A stretch of DNA of 64,000 bases from Paenibacillus riograndensis SBR5 (GCF_000981585.1 NZ_LN831776.1:387001-451000); one strand, 5' to 3'; positions 1-12,081 are shown, counted from the first letter of the stretch. Numbers and translations are program-made. The notes: a model not told the origin generated them from the sequence alone.

Positions 1-447
1 AAGGTATGGAAGTTCCTTCAGTCGGAGGCCTTCCTGAACATTCTGTTCCAGCAGGCTTTGGCGCTGCCTGTGGTAGACGGCATCACGGACCTGCCGGGCC
101 AGGTTCCCGGTCTGGGCCATTTTAAGGAGTTTTATCCTACCGCAGAGGAATCTATTTACCCGCTCCCTCCGCAGATTATGGATCAGTACGATCCGAACAC
201 CGTTTCGGTGGAGCCGCGTGACTCTGGAGACCGGCCCCGGATGCAGCTCTATCTGCAGATCCTTTCCGGCGGGGTAAGTGCAGGCGAAGGACTCCGTGCG
301 GAAAGCGACCGTCTGAACCAGATGCTGGACATTGCCGCAACCGGATATTCGTTCAAGCATGAAGAGTACATCTATCCGGACTTCAATCCCCGTGCGCCGC
401 TGAAGGCCGAAAGCCTGGAGAGCCGCTTGAATTCCGGGCAGGAGTAA
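1..447 (+). CDS. C-terminal part of an ABC transporter solute-binding protein (partial)
   Basis: The reading frame is open from base 1 (KVWKFLQSEAFLNIL...) and closes at TAA 445-447, so the gene starts upstream of the window. About 148 residues are present. The helix with WKFLQSEAFLNILFQQ followed by a short hydrophobic strand and a proline-rich tail resembles the end of extracellular family 1 sugar-binding lipoproteins, where residues near 'WKFLxSxx' pack against the second lobe. The lipobox and most of the fold are outside the window, so substrate cannot be guessed. A strong terminator follows 85 bases downstream, so this is probably the last gene of its operon. Confidence 0.5.
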   Translation, partial: KVWKFLQSEAFLNILFQQALALPVVDGITDLPGQVPGLGHFKEFYPTAEESIYPLPPQIMDQYDPNTVSVEPRDSGDRPRMQLYLQILSGGVSAGEGLRAESDRLNQMLDIAATGYSFKHEEYIYPDFNPRAPLKAESLESRLNSGQE

Positions 448-530
448 GAACAGGGGAGAGGGCTGAACCATTGCCATTCGTGCAAGGTGCGGCTGCGAGG
501 GGTAACAACCGTTGCATTAGTTAAAGGAAA

Positions 531-573
531 GGACTGTTTCTAAAGGCCGCACGGCTTAGGAACGGTCTTTTTG
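531..573 (+). terminator. Intrinsic terminator after the partial binding-protein gene
   Basis: A 12-pair stem (GACTGTTTCTAA at 532-543 with TTAGGAACGGTC at 556-567, two G-U pairs) is followed by five T. Confidence 0.85.
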
Positions 574-758
574 CATTGGAGTCGAATGGTCTAACCGGTG
601 AGCGGTCGAGCGGTCGTACTGTTGAACCGGCTGCTGAGCTGTTGAACTGCTGAATCAGTGAATCGTTGAACCGTCAAAGCGCTGAACTGCCATCGTCGAA
701 CCGTCTAATGTCGAACGTCGAACCGTCAATCTGTCAATCCGTCCGGGCAGGCAGGATT

Positions 759-942
759 AGGTGGAAAAAGTAAAACTATTTTAAGAGAAATCGTTCCGCA
801 GCGGAGTTTAGTGGGAATTAGTAGACTTATTTCCAGAAAATCTGGCGTAGTTGAGGGAAAATGGGCTTATTAGTGGTACTTTTTCCCACTAAGGGTTGTT
901 TGAGGCTCAAATTATTTGGTTTAGTGGTACTTTTTCCACTTT
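759..942. repeat. Cluster of GTGGAAAAAG...ACTAAT interspersed repeats (block 1)
   Basis: A forward copy (GTGGAAAAAGT at 761-771) is followed by two reverse copies (TTAGTGGTACTTTTTCCCACT near 870-890, and the same with CCACT at 921-941). The same family recurs at 11898-12081 with the same forward-then-reverse order, so the block can fold into a long hairpin. Confidence 0.7.
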
Positions 943-1137
943 GTCTTGTTGTAGCCGTCTCTTCAGTTCATAAGAGGTATACAAGTTGTGCGCAAGCTCG
1001 CAGTCGTTCCGTCCACGCATCATGCCATGCGCTGGAATATTACTATATAAATCGCTTTGGTGTGCTGCTAGTGCTAGATTCCTTAAAAAGAACGAAGCCA
1101 TGCCAGCCAGAGGTGAGGGATTTGAAATCCAATATAA

Positions 1138-3591
<2,454 letters not shown>

Positions 3592-3626
3592 TGCATCGAA
3601 GGAGAAACAAATTTAAATTATAACCA

Positions 3627-3667
3627 GAAGGGGCCAACATCCAGAGGGTGAGGGCCTCTTCTTTTTT
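3627..3667 (+). terminator. Terminator of the collagen-like gene
   Basis: Stem GAAGGGGCC (3627-3635) with GGCCTCTTC (3653-3661), then six T. Confidence 0.85.
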
Positions 3668-3726
3668 GGGGTAGCAGCAGTCTCCAAACTCTGTAGATTA
3701 TCGAACTTTTATTATAGATGGCCTTA

Positions 3727-3755
3727 TTTAGCATCTGCTGTTCTCCGGCTACACT
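3727..3755 (+). promoter_or_regulatory. Candidate promoter of the Lpl-type transporter operon
   Basis: TTTAGC (3727-3732), 17 bases, TACACT (3750-3755). The spacer words TCTG, TTC and CCGGC are shared with the promoter at 12282-12310 ahead of the GH3 operon. The weak -35 suggests dependence on an activator. Confidence 0.55.
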
Positions 3756-3805
3756 TAAAGCATGGAAGAGAGAGAGACTGCTGAAGAAATCAGGAGGCGT
3801 AAGCG

Positions 3806-4792
3806 ATGATCACTCATGAAAAAAGAAACGCGCTGGACACCAGGCTGCATCTGCCAGTGCGGTTACATCCGAAAAGAAGCTCCATGCTGCGGCATTTGCT
3901 GAAGCACAAGGTGCTGCTGCTGATGCTGCTGCCGGGTGTAGTTTTCCTGCTCATTAACAACTACCTGCCGATGTTCGGGATCATCATTGCCTTCAAAAAT
4001 ATTAACTATGTCGACGGGATCCTCGGAAGCCCTTGGGTGGGGCTGGATAATTTCAAATTCCTGTTCGCTACCTCGGACGCCTGGATCATCACCCGCAACA
4101 CGGTGCTGTACAATTTCGTGTTTATTATTCTCAATCTGGTGATTGCCGTGTCCATCGCGATTGCCCTGAATGAGCTGAAAAACAAGCTGGCCGCCAAATT
4201 TTATCAGAGCGTTATGTTCTTCCCGTATTTCCTGTCGATGGTGGTGGTGAGCTATCTTGTATTCGCTTTTCTAAACGTTGAATACGGTTTCATTAACAAA
4301 GGAATCCTGGCGATGTTCGGGCTGAATGAGCTGAACTGGTACTCGGAGCCGAAATATTGGCCGTTCATTCTGCCGCTGATCAACCTCTGGAAAGGGGTGG
4401 GGTATGGCTGCGTAATCTATCTCGCGGCAATTATCGGCATTGACAGCGAGTATTATGAGGCGGCGCTAATTGATGGAGCCAGCAAGTGGAAGCAGATTCT
4501 TCATATTACGATCCCGCTCATCCGTCCGGTCATCATCATCACAACCATTCTTGCCATCGGCGGCATTTTCCGCTCGGACTTCGGACTGTTTTACCAGACT
4601 ACACTGAACTCCGGGGCACTGTATCCGACAACGCTCGTCATTGACACCTACGTCTATAACGCATTGATCAACATGGGCAATCTGGGCATGTCCGCCGCAG
4701 CCGGACTATACCAATCCATCGTCGGCTTCTTCCTTGTCCTCGGCTCGAACTGGATCGTGCGCAAGGTCGACAAGGACCAGGCTGTTTTCTAA
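3806..4792 (+). CDS. LplB-type carbohydrate ABC transporter permease
   Basis: A 328-residue inner-membrane permease with about six hydrophobic helices, the first at residues 37-60 (LLLMLLPGVVFLLINNYLPM). The typical LplB motif with 'GIIIAFKNIN' and 'FKFLF' is present, and the EAA loop reads EAALIDGASKWKQILHITIP, the contact for the ATPase. Family members import oligosaccharides together with an LplC/YtcP-type partner and a large lipoprotein, both of which follow. AGGAGG lies seven bases before the ATG. No ATPase gene is in this operon; such systems commonly share an MsmK-type ATPase encoded elsewhere. Confidence 0.92.
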   Translation: MITHEKRNALDTRLHLPVRLHPKRSSMLRHLLKHKVLLLMLLPGVVFLLINNYLPMFGIIIAFKNINYVDGILGSPWVGLDNFKFLFATSDAWIITRNTVLYNFVFIILNLVIAVSIAIALNELKNKLAAKFYQSVMFFPYFLSMVVVSYLVFAFLNVEYGFINKGILAMFGLNELNWYSEPKYWPFILPLINLWKGVGYGCVIYLAAIIGIDSEYYEAALIDGASKWKQILHITIPLIRPVIIITTILAIGGIFRSDFGLFYQTTLNSGALYPTTLVIDTYVYNALINMGNLGMSAAAGLYQSIVGFFLVLGSNWIVRKVDKDQAVF

Positions 4793-4800
4793 AACTTAAA

Positions 4801-4959
4801 AAAGGTGCGAGTAACGGAGGTGAAGTTTGGAACTGGAGGAGCGTTAGCGCCCGCCTTTATGTTTGGATTTCTACCGTAGCGAGCGGTTTAATTCAGGAAA
4901 TTCAAACATAACAGCGGCCGGAAGTCCAAACATTCACCGCAGTTACGAGCAACACCTTT
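4801..4959. repeat. Nested inverted-repeat element inside the transporter operon
   Basis: Outer arms: AAAGGTG...GTAACGGAGGTGAAGTTTGGA (4801-4829) and the complementary TCCAAACATTCACCGC...CACCTTT (4924-4959). Inner arms: TATGTTTGGATTTC (4858-4871) and GAAATTCAAACATA (4897-4910), one mismatch. The 159 bases separate the two permease genes, which otherwise would be closely linked. No T-run follows the arms, so this is not an ordinary terminator. Confidence 0.75.
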
Positions 4960-4990
4960 GATGTAGTAATTTAGAAGGAGGATGGAACCA

Positions 4991-5884
4991 GTGACCAACA
5001 ATGAAATATCCAGGCCGACGAATATTATACTCCATATTATTTTTATCATCCTGTCGATCACCTGCCTGCTGCCGATTGTGCTGGTGTTCATGATTTCGAT
5101 CACCGACTACGATTCGATTGTGCTGAACGGGTATCAGTTTATCCCGGAGAAGCTTAGTCTGGAGGCGTATGCTTATATTTTCAAAGACTATGCTGTCATT
5201 GTAAAAGCCTACGGCGTGTCTATCTTCGTCACCGTTGCCGGCACTCTGCTCAGCGTATTTATCTCTTCCCTGTATGCGTATCCGATTTCGCGGGCTGATT
5301 TCAAGTACAAAGGCTTCTTTGCCTTTCTGATTTTTTTCACGATGCTGTTCGGCGGCGGGCTGGTGCCCTGGTACATGGTCTACACCCAGGTACTTGATCT
5401 CAAAAACTCAATATGGGCCCTCATCGTTCCGATGCTGCTGTCCCCGTTCAATGTGCTGATTATGAAAACCTATTTCCAGATGAGTGTGCCGCCTGCGCTG
5501 ATTGAGGCCTCCAAAATTGACGGTGCCGGTGAGCTGCGGACCTTCTTCCGGATCGTATTCCCGTTGTCGCTGCCGGTATTTGCTACGATTGGCTTGTTCA
5601 ACACCCTGCATTACTGGAACGACTGGTTCAACAGCATGATCTTCATCACGGATACTGATCTTTATTCCCTGCAATACCTGATGTACAAAATGATCTCCCA
5701 GGCGGACTACCTGAGCCGCAACGGGGCTTTGATTCAGGGCTCGGCTACTGAGCTGGCCAAACTGCCGGGCGAAACGATCCGCATGGCCATGGCGCTGATC
5801 GGCATTGGTCCGATAGTGCTGGCATATCCGTTTTTTCAGCGGTATTTTATCAAAGGCCTGACGCTGGGTTCTATTAAAGGCTAA
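4991..5884 (+). CDS. LplC/YtcP-type carbohydrate ABC transporter permease
   Basis: The protein of 297 residues has six membrane segments and the family signature 'FTMLFGGGLVPWYMVYTQVLDLKNSIWALIVP' region, with EAA loop EASKIDGAGELRTFFRIVFP. It is the partner of the LplB-type permease upstream. The GTG at 4991 is preferred because AAGGAGG ends nine bases before it; the in-frame ATG at 4982 touches that site. It ends with KGLTLGSIKG, the usual C-terminus of this family. Fifty-six bases separate it from the lipoprotein gene. Confidence 0.9.
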   Translation: MTNNEISRPTNIILHIIFIILSITCLLPIVLVFMISITDYDSIVLNGYQFIPEKLSLEAYAYIFKDYAVIVKAYGVSIFVTVAGTLLSVFISSLYAYPISRADFKYKGFFAFLIFFTMLFGGGLVPWYMVYTQVLDLKNSIWALIVPMLLSPFNVLIMKTYFQMSVPPALIEASKIDGAGELRTFFRIVFPLSLPVFATIGLFNTLHYWNDWFNSMIFITDTDLYSLQYLMYKMISQADYLSRNGALIQGSATELAKLPGETIRMAMALIGIGPIVLAYPFFQRYFIKGLTLGSIKG

Positions 5885-5940
5885 CCTCGGATTTCACCGG
5901 TTTAGCATATATTGATTCATCTAGGGGAGGAAAACAAGAT

Positions 5941-7482
5941 ATGGCGGGAAAAAAGGGAACGGGTCTACTGCTTTCGTTTGTACTATTGATAGGACTATCG
6001 TTAAGCGGGTGCGGCGGAAGCAACAGCAATAATGAGGTTGCCCCGACGGGGACGCAGGCGGACAGCACTGCTGCACCGGCTGCTTCGGATAAGGCGGTGG
6101 CCACCGAAAAGACGAATGAGCTGGAACAGGTGGAGCTGTCGCTGTATCTGCCCGGCGGACCGGATAAGGATGTGGCCTCCGTCGAGCAGGCGATCAATGA
6201 ATATCTGAAGGATAAGATTAACGCCACAATCAAAATCAACCAGCTCAGCTGGGATAAACCGGCAGACAAAGTGAACCTGATGATCCAGTCCGGCGAAGTG
6301 TTCGACATGGTCTACACCTGGAACTTTATGACCAACGCCGCCAAAGGCGCTTATCTGCCGCTGGAGGAACTGCTGGACACCTATGCCAAAGAGACCAAGG
6401 CACAGATTAACCCGGCTTACCTGCAGGCGGCTACCGTCAATGGACATTTGTATGCGGTTCCAACCGAGAAGGAGCTGGGCCAGTCGGTAGGGTTTGCTTT
6501 TGATAAGGCAATTGTCGACAAGTATGGGTTCGATGTGAACAGCATCAAGAAGCTCGAGGATATTGAACCGATGCTGAAGACGATTAAAGAGAAGGAGCCG
6601 GCCATCACACCGCTGTTCATGAATCATACCGACAGCCTGAACTGGTTCACCGTGTACCCGGACAGCGAGGACCTCGATGGCAGCAATGAAATTCCGACAC
6701 TGCTCGATTATAAGACGATGAAGGTTTTTAACGAATATGACACCCCGGAAATTCTGGCACGGCTGAAGCTGATCCGCGAATGGTACAAAGCGGGTTATAT
6801 CAACAAGAACGGGGCTACCGACAAAACCGAGCTGAAGGATGCGGTAAAAAGCGGCAAAGCCTGGTTCACTTACGGCAATATGAATCCAACCTCTACCAAT
6901 GACTGGACCCGTCTCGCCGAGAAGCCGATGGTCATCAAAACCCTTCTGCCGGTACAGGTCAGCACCAAAAGCCTGCAGGGCTCCATGCTCGCCATCTCCA
7001 GAACCTCCAAAAACCCTGAGCGGGCCATGATGTTCATAAACCTGATCCATACCGATCCGGTCCTGTATAACCTGTTAACCTTCGGCATTGAAGGCAAGCA
7101 TTATAAAAAGGTAGGCGACAATACGGTTGAATTTATTCCGGACAGCGGGTATAACTCGGTATCCTCGTGGATGATCGGGAATGTGCTGCTGAACTATCTG
7201 AACAAGGACGAAGATCCGAAACGGGTACAGCTCTATACCGACTGGAACAAAAACTCCAAGGTGTCCCCGGTGATCGGCTTTGTGTTTGACTCGACCAAGG
7301 TGCAGTCGCAGATCGGCGCGCTGATCAACATTACGAAGCAGTATAAGAATACCCTGTATTCCGGGGAAAAAGACCCTGAGCCCATCCTGAAGGAAATGAA
7401 CAGCAAGCTGAAGGCCGCTGGACTGGATGCTGTCATAAGCGAAATTCAGTCGCAAATGGATGCGTTTTTGGCCGCCAAATAA
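5941..7482 (+). CDS. LplA-type extracellular sugar-binding lipoprotein
   Basis: A 513-residue lipoprotein with a signal peptide ending in the lipobox LSLSGC (Cys about residue 23), a low-complexity linker (about residues 24-60), then a large solute-binding domain typical of the 500-residue Lpl/YtcQ group, with the DUF3502-like C-terminal half. It delivers oligosaccharides to the two upstream permeases. GGGGAGG lies about ten bases before the ATG. The following gene, a secreted glycosidase, suggests that the pair takes up fragments released outside the cell. Confidence 0.9.
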   Translation: MAGKKGTGLLLSFVLLIGLSLSGCGGSNSNNEVAPTGTQADSTAAPAASDKAVATEKTNELEQVELSLYLPGGPDKDVASVEQAINEYLKDKINATIKINQLSWDKPADKVNLMIQSGEVFDMVYTWNFMTNAAKGAYLPLEELLDTYAKETKAQINPAYLQAATVNGHLYAVPTEKELGQSVGFAFDKAIVDKYGFDVNSIKKLEDIEPMLKTIKEKEPAITPLFMNHTDSLNWFTVYPDSEDLDGSNEIPTLLDYKTMKVFNEYDTPEILARLKLIREWYKAGYINKNGATDKTELKDAVKSGKAWFTYGNMNPTSTNDWTRLAEKPMVIKTLLPVQVSTKSLQGSMLAISRTSKNPERAMMFINLIHTDPVLYNLLTFGIEGKHYKKVGDNTVEFIPDSGYNSVSSWMIGNVLLNYLNKDEDPKRVQLYTDWNKNSKVSPVIGFVFDSTKVQSQIGALINITKQYKNTLYSGEKDPEPILKEMNSKLKAAGLDAVISEIQSQMDAFLAAK

Positions 7483-7644
7483 GATGTTGAATGATTAGCA
7501 GACCCGATTCCCGGTAAAGTTCGGCCATCCCCCTGATTCGTAACTTCAGCCTGCTGCGGCCGCTTGTCTGGGTGTCGGGTATTCCTATTCGCCGAATTAG
7601 CAATTGGGGGCCCTGTTTCTATTCTAATAGAAGAGGGTGTTAAT

Positions 7645-10600
7645 GTGCGAATGATTAAAAAAACAGCTGTACTGCTTACCCTGTTATGTGTACTGATGAC
7701 GGTTCTGATGCCGGGCGGGCGTATTGTATCCGCTGATCCTCCGGGCACAGCGGCAGGCAAGCAGGAGACTTCAATGACGTCAAAGCATGCAAAAAGCGAA
7801 GGCCCGGTTACCCGTCCGGTTTCCGCAGCTCTGCTGCCCGGGACGGTTGCAACCGCCACCTATGACCCTCCCGGCTTGCTATGGCAGGTGGGGACTGCAG
7901 ACAATAGCTCAGCCGAATTTACAGTTTACAATAATGTGTACAGCAATCTTACCCTGCCTCTGCCTGCTGGCAGCTGGAACACAGTCTCCAAAGGAATGAA
8001 GGCCGATGTCAATGGAACGGTGAACCTTACGTTTGATTTAACGGCAGTTCCTGAGCATGGAATGGAATTCAGCTTCAAAGTAATTGACGCAAGCACAGCG
8101 ATTCCCCAGCTTGCCGTATTCACAAATGGCCTCATGAGCGGACTCATTCAAATTACAGGTCTGAATAACGGGGAAGCTGCCCTGGAGAATACGTGGAAGC
8201 AAACCTACAGGCTGTATATTCCGAAAGAACAACTGCATACAGGCCAAAATGAGCTTAAACTGATGGTTGACCGCGGTTTGTATGCGGACCCGCAGGCTCC
8301 CGGATATGACGGTGACCAATATTTATGGTTCGAGTGGGACTATTTCAAGCTGAAGTCCCTCGAAGAGCAGGCGGAGGAGCCGATTCATGGACGGTATGTG
8401 CATTTGGGAACCACGCTGGCTGCAGCAACCTTCAGATATGACGAAAATGCGATCCGCCATCTGGCGCCAATGACCAAATGGATGGGCATCGCCTACAGCG
8501 GCAACTGGATGCGCGCCTCCTTCTGGTCGGATACGAGCGCAGGCTGGGACCCGCAGGGCCGGAACTATCTCGAGACGCTGCGTGATCTGAATCTGGAACC
8601 AATGGTGAATATCATCGGGGGCAACTGGAAGAACAATGCCGATCTGGTGGGCGGAACGATCAGCACGGCGTTGAGGAACTATTACTCCGCGTTTGTCAGT
8701 AAGTTCGGGGATTTGTACCAGTACGCGGAATCAGGCAACGAGCCCGGCTTGTTCAGGTGGTCCCAGCAATCTGTGCTGGCAATCCATGAGCTGATGGATC
8801 AGGAACGTCAGACCAACAACCAGCCCTATCTCAAAATTGTGGCACCCGGCTGGGCCTATTGGCCCTATAACGGAATTCCTGACGGGTGGGAACGGGATGC
8901 TGCCCAGCGCAAAGAGATTGAAGCGCTTTCAGATGTGACGAACGGACACAGCTATGGCGGAACCGGCGTACAGCCGCTGCCGGGCGGCAGCCTGTATGAA
9001 AATCTGCAGGTGTACGGGGAAGCGGATGAGGGCTTCGGCAAAGAGATGGCGATGAGTGAAACCGGCAGCAACGACAACCATTCCGACAATACGAAATATG
9101 GTACGTATGCCCACAGGTTCGCTTCCGCTTTTGACCGGGAGCTGCGCGGGGATATCGGCTATGTCGACCATATTATGCAGCATGCGGCCTTCTTCAATGA
9201 CGGCACCGAATTCGGCTTGTTCAATTCCGGCATCAACTGGAATACCCATCGCTTTGAGGATACGGCGGCTGTAGCAGCCAATACCAACGAACCGGGCGAG
9301 ACTAGACTGAAGACGTTCCGCAGGCTGGCCGCCGCATACGCCACCCATGGGCGTCCGCTCAGCTACGAGATTCTGAATCCATTGGACCTGAACGGGAAAA
9401 AAGCATATTTCCGGGCGGTGGACACCTCGGCGCTGGGCACCTCAGTTATAGGAGCTTCTGCAGATAAAATTCTGTTAAATTTTGTGAACTTTGAAACCGG
9501 ACCGGTGACGATGCAGGTCCGGGTCAAGATGCCGGAGTGCGGCGAATACACCGGAGAGCGGTTTGGACCCGGCGATACCTATGCCGCCGCCCACTCCAAG
9601 GTCCAGCTTACGGCAACGCCGGATCTTACGCTTACAGTAACCCTCGGCGCAGGCGAAACCGTCCAGTATATTCTGGATGAGCTGGAGACAGAGGCACCCT
9701 CCGCTCCAACCAGTCCGGCAGCAGTGGCGGTGAGCCATGAGCAGGTCAAAGTAACCTGGAATGCCGCAACGGACAACGACAGCGTTGTAACTTACAATGT
9801 ATACCGTGACGGTGGAACAGAACCGGTAATGACAATTCCGGGACGGATTACCTTTTATAACGACTACACTGTAACGCCTGAAACTGTATACAGCTATAGG
9901 ATTCAGGCAGTGGATGATTCCGGCAACGTCTCACCCTTAAGTACAGCTGTATCTGCAACCACACTGCCGATGCCGATCACGCCGCATGTACCCGGAGATC
10001 CGACCAAATTCGAGGCGGAAGCCGCCGCTTTTGCCGCGCCGCTCAAAATCGGCCACTACAGCATCGCTTCAGGGGGAAGAGTGGTGGAGCAGACCCATGC
10101 CGGAGGTTTGACCGTTCAAGGGTTCTATTCGGAGAACGGCGGAAGCTATACGTTAACTATTGCATACGCTTCCAATCAGGAATCGAAGAAAAATATCCTG
10201 ATCAACGGCGTAAAACAAACAACCGTGACCCTGCCTTCCACCGGAAGCTGGAATTCCAACTTTACCGCGAGACAGTACGGCATTACGCTTCAGCCGGGGT
10301 ATAACATGATTAGCTTCACCTCTGCCGGGAACGGCGCAAATCTTGATTATTTCAAGCTTGAAGAAGGGGCTTATGTTCCTGTCTCGGCCTGGTATACCGT
10401 GGAGCACGATCATCCTTATATCGACTATACCGGCTTCACGACAGCCTCCAATGGTGTATCTCACGTGACCTATGCGCCTGACGCCACCGCTGTGTTCAAT
10501 TTCAAGGGCATCGGGGTTCGCTGGAGATCGGATATCAAAAGTGATATGGGCAGCGCCGATGTCTACGTCGACGGGCAGTATAGGGAGACGATAGTTATTC

Positions 10601-11169
10601 CCCAGGCTGGTCTGGAGGGAGACAACAAAATTGTCTATGAGCTTACCGGTCTGGAGTATGGCCTGCACCGGATTGAGATCAGAGGGACCGACGGGCTGGT
10701 GATGGTCCACGGGTTCGAGTTCGAGAGCTATGAACCCATACTTCCCGCCCCGCTTCCGGACCTGACCGTTACAGATATCGGCTGGAATATCGTTAATAGC
10801 GACGGCACCCCATCTTCGCACACCATTCCGCAGCTCGGTGATTCCTTAATTTTCTGGGCCAAGGTAAAAAACATCGGAGTGCGTCCAACGCCGCTGAACA
10901 CCTCTACGGGGCTTGGGCAAATAACCGGCGGCGCTTTTTCCGTCAACGGCGGAGTGGTCTCCTGGACGGATACGAACAACACCGTGATCCAGCCGGGAGA
11001 AGAGATCACCCTAACCGCCAACAGCAGTGCCCAAGGCACGCCAAGATGGGCAGTTCCTACCATCGGCGATTTCACCATCGGCTTCTTCGTGAACGATATT
11101 TGGCGGTATGAGGAAATGAACAAGGAGAACAACAAATTAAGTGAGACATTGAGTATTAATCTGAACTGA
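7645..11169 (+). CDS. Secreted multidomain glycoside hydrolase (clan GH-A-like) with Fn3, CBM35-like and CARDB domains
   Basis: An exported protein of about 1174 residues. Signal peptide residues 1-29, then a beta-sandwich (about 60-230), a TIM-barrel-like catalytic region (about 245-660), a fibronectin III domain (about 690-775), a CBM35/CBM6-like domain (about 785-905), a second beta-sandwich (about 910-1030) and a C-terminal CARDB domain (about 1035-1174). The barrel has ESGNEP with Glu366 as candidate acid/base and AMSETGS with Glu472 as candidate nucleophile, the spacing expected for clan GH-A. I cannot assign a GH family with confidence; GH39/GH30-like enzymes are nearest in pattern. 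GTG 7645 is chosen because AAGAGGG lies seven bases upstream; ATG 7651 is an alternative. The neighbouring transporter and terminator suggest it ends a polysaccharide-use operon. Confidence 0.8.
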   Translation: MRMIKKTAVLLTLLCVLMTVLMPGGRIVSADPPGTAAGKQETSMTSKHAKSEGPVTRPVSAALLPGTVATATYDPPGLLWQVGTADNSSAEFTVYNNVYSNLTLPLPAGSWNTVSKGMKADVNGTVNLTFDLTAVPEHGMEFSFKVIDASTAIPQLAVFTNGLMSGLIQITGLNNGEAALENTWKQTYRLYIPKEQLHTGQNELKLMVDRGLYADPQAPGYDGDQYLWFEWDYFKLKSLEEQAEEPIHGRYVHLGTTLAAATFRYDENAIRHLAPMTKWMGIAYSGNWMRASFWSDTSAGWDPQGRNYLETLRDLNLEPMVNIIGGNWKNNADLVGGTISTALRNYYSAFVSKFGDLYQYAESGNEPGLFRWSQQSVLAIHELMDQERQTNNQPYLKIVAPGWAYWPYNGIPDGWERDAAQRKEIEALSDVTNGHSYGGTGVQPLPGGSLYENLQVYGEADEGFGKEMAMSETGSNDNHSDNTKYGTYAHRFASAFDRELRGDIGYVDHIMQHAAFFNDGTEFGLFNSGINWNTHRFEDTAAVAANTNEPGETRLKTFRRLAAAYATHGRPLSYEILNPLDLNGKKAYFRAVDTSALGTSVIGASADKILLNFVNFETGPVTMQVRVKMPECGEYTGERFGPGDTYAAAHSKVQLTATPDLTLTVTLGAGETVQYILDELETEAPSAPTSPAAVAVSHEQVKVTWNAATDNDSVVTYNVYRDGGTEPVMTIPGRITFYNDYTVTPETVYSYRIQAVDDSGNVSPLSTAVSATTLPMPITPHVPGDPTKFEAEAAAFAAPLKIGHYSIASGGRVVEQTHAGGLTVQGFYSENGGSYTLTIAYASNQESKKNILINGVKQTTVTLPSTGSWNSNFTARQYGITLQPGYNMISFTSAGNGANLDYFKLEEGAYVPVSAWYTVEHDHPYIDYTGFTTASNGVSHVTYAPDATAVFNFKGIGVRWRSDIKSDMGSADVYVDGQYRETIVIPQAGLEGDNKIVYELTGLEYGLHRIEIRGTDGLVMVHGFEFESYEPILPAPLPDLTVTDIGWNIVNSDGTPSSHTIPQLGDSLIFWAKVKNIGVRPTPLNTSTGLGQITGGAFSVNGGVVSWTDTNNTVIQPGEEITLTANSSAQGTPRWAVPTIGDFTIGFFVNDIWRYEEMNKENNKLSETLSINLN

Positions 11170-11268
11170 AGAAGGTGAAGAGTTGCTTCTTTCAACAGAT
11201 CGGCGAGCATGATTGATTCATTAGATAACTAAGTGCATCAAATGTGTAGAAGTGCATAAAGAGTATAC

Positions 11269-11304
11269 CAAAAAGACTTCTCAAAGCTGGAGGAGTCTTT
11301 TTTT
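11269..11304 (+). terminator. Terminator of the secreted glycosidase operon
   Basis: AAAAAGACTTCTC pairs with GAGGAGTCTTTTT around AAAGCTG, followed by a T-run to 11304. Confidence 0.9.
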
Positions 11305-11469
11305 ATCGTACGCTCAATTATTAATTCAACTATCGGTGCTATGGCAATAATAGCAACGGTGCAGATGGAAAAAGTTGGATATAATTCAAAAAACTTGGCC
11401 GGAGAATGGTCTTTAATATGGTATATTTACCTTGTTGATTACTAGAAGGGTCCTCCCCAGTGTGTAATT

Positions 11470-11514
11470 AAAGAGCCCTTCAAAGTGATTCTAAGACTTT
11501 GGAGGGCTCTTTTT
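11470..11514 (+). terminator. Second strong terminator with no gene before it
   Basis: A 16-pair stem (AAAGAGCCCTTCAAAG at 11470-11485; CTTTGGAGGGCTCTTT at 11497-11512) runs into T. Only about 165 bases separate it from the previous terminator and no frame is convincing there, so it may end a small RNA or serve as a back-up. Confidence 0.85.
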
Positions 11515-11657
11515 AAAAAGATAAGAAATTATATGTTTTGGGGGAACTGACTCCCCCTTATTTAACTGTAATACAGTGTGAAAAAATGTGGATATCTTGG
11601 AAGCCTCACAGGAATATACGCGATGCAGGAGGATAGGGCTTCATCCGCGGACTGAAG

Positions 11658-11838
11658 CGGACAGAGGAGCCCTTATTTTGCCAAAAATCCTACTTTTTCT
11701 GCAGTTACGGACTCAGGAGCCGTTATAACGTTCGATGGAACCTGGAATAAAGGGGAAAGGGAGAAATAAAGGCATCTCAGTCCGTCCTGCGGAATAGCCG
11801 AATCTTCTATCCATAACGGCTCTCCTGTCCGTAACGGC
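11658..11838. repeat. GGAGCCGTTAT inverted repeat set
   Basis: TTACGGACTCAGGAGCCGTTAT (first 20: TTACGGACTCAGGAGCCGTT) at 11705-11726 faces the complementary ATAACGGCTCTCCTGTCCGT at 11813-11832. A third related copy (CGGACAGAGGAGCCCTTAT) lies at 11658-11676. Confidence 0.6.
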
Positions 11839-11897
11839 TGCGGATCGATAGCGAAGGCATAGGGCGATCCGTCTTTACCGGCTTCCTCGCAGGTGCT

Positions 11898-12081
11898 AGT
11901 TGGAAAAAGGGAACTTATTTTTCCGAAAATTAAGAAATTCTGAGATTGAAGTGGAAAAAGTAAATCTAATTGGGCCGCATTTCTGGTCCAATGGTGAAAT
12001 GAGCTGAATTAGTGTCCATTTTTCCACTTCATCTGCTCGAGGATAGGGTACTCCGGCAAATTAGTGTCCCTTTTTCCACTT
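11898..12081. repeat. GTGGAAAAAG...ACTAAT interspersed repeats (block 2)
   Basis: Forward copies at 11898-11917 and 11949-11972, reverse copies (ATTAGTGTCCNTTTTTCCACTT) at 12008-12030 and 12058-12081. Same unit and same forward-then-reverse order as 759-942. Confidence 0.75.

Noticed and set aside
590..760. CRISPR-like array
   Set aside because: The words are short, diverged and not separated by unique spacers of constant length.
6001..7050. 349-codon minus-strand frame
   Set aside because: It mirrors the LplA-type lipoprotein, which has lipobox and family motifs.
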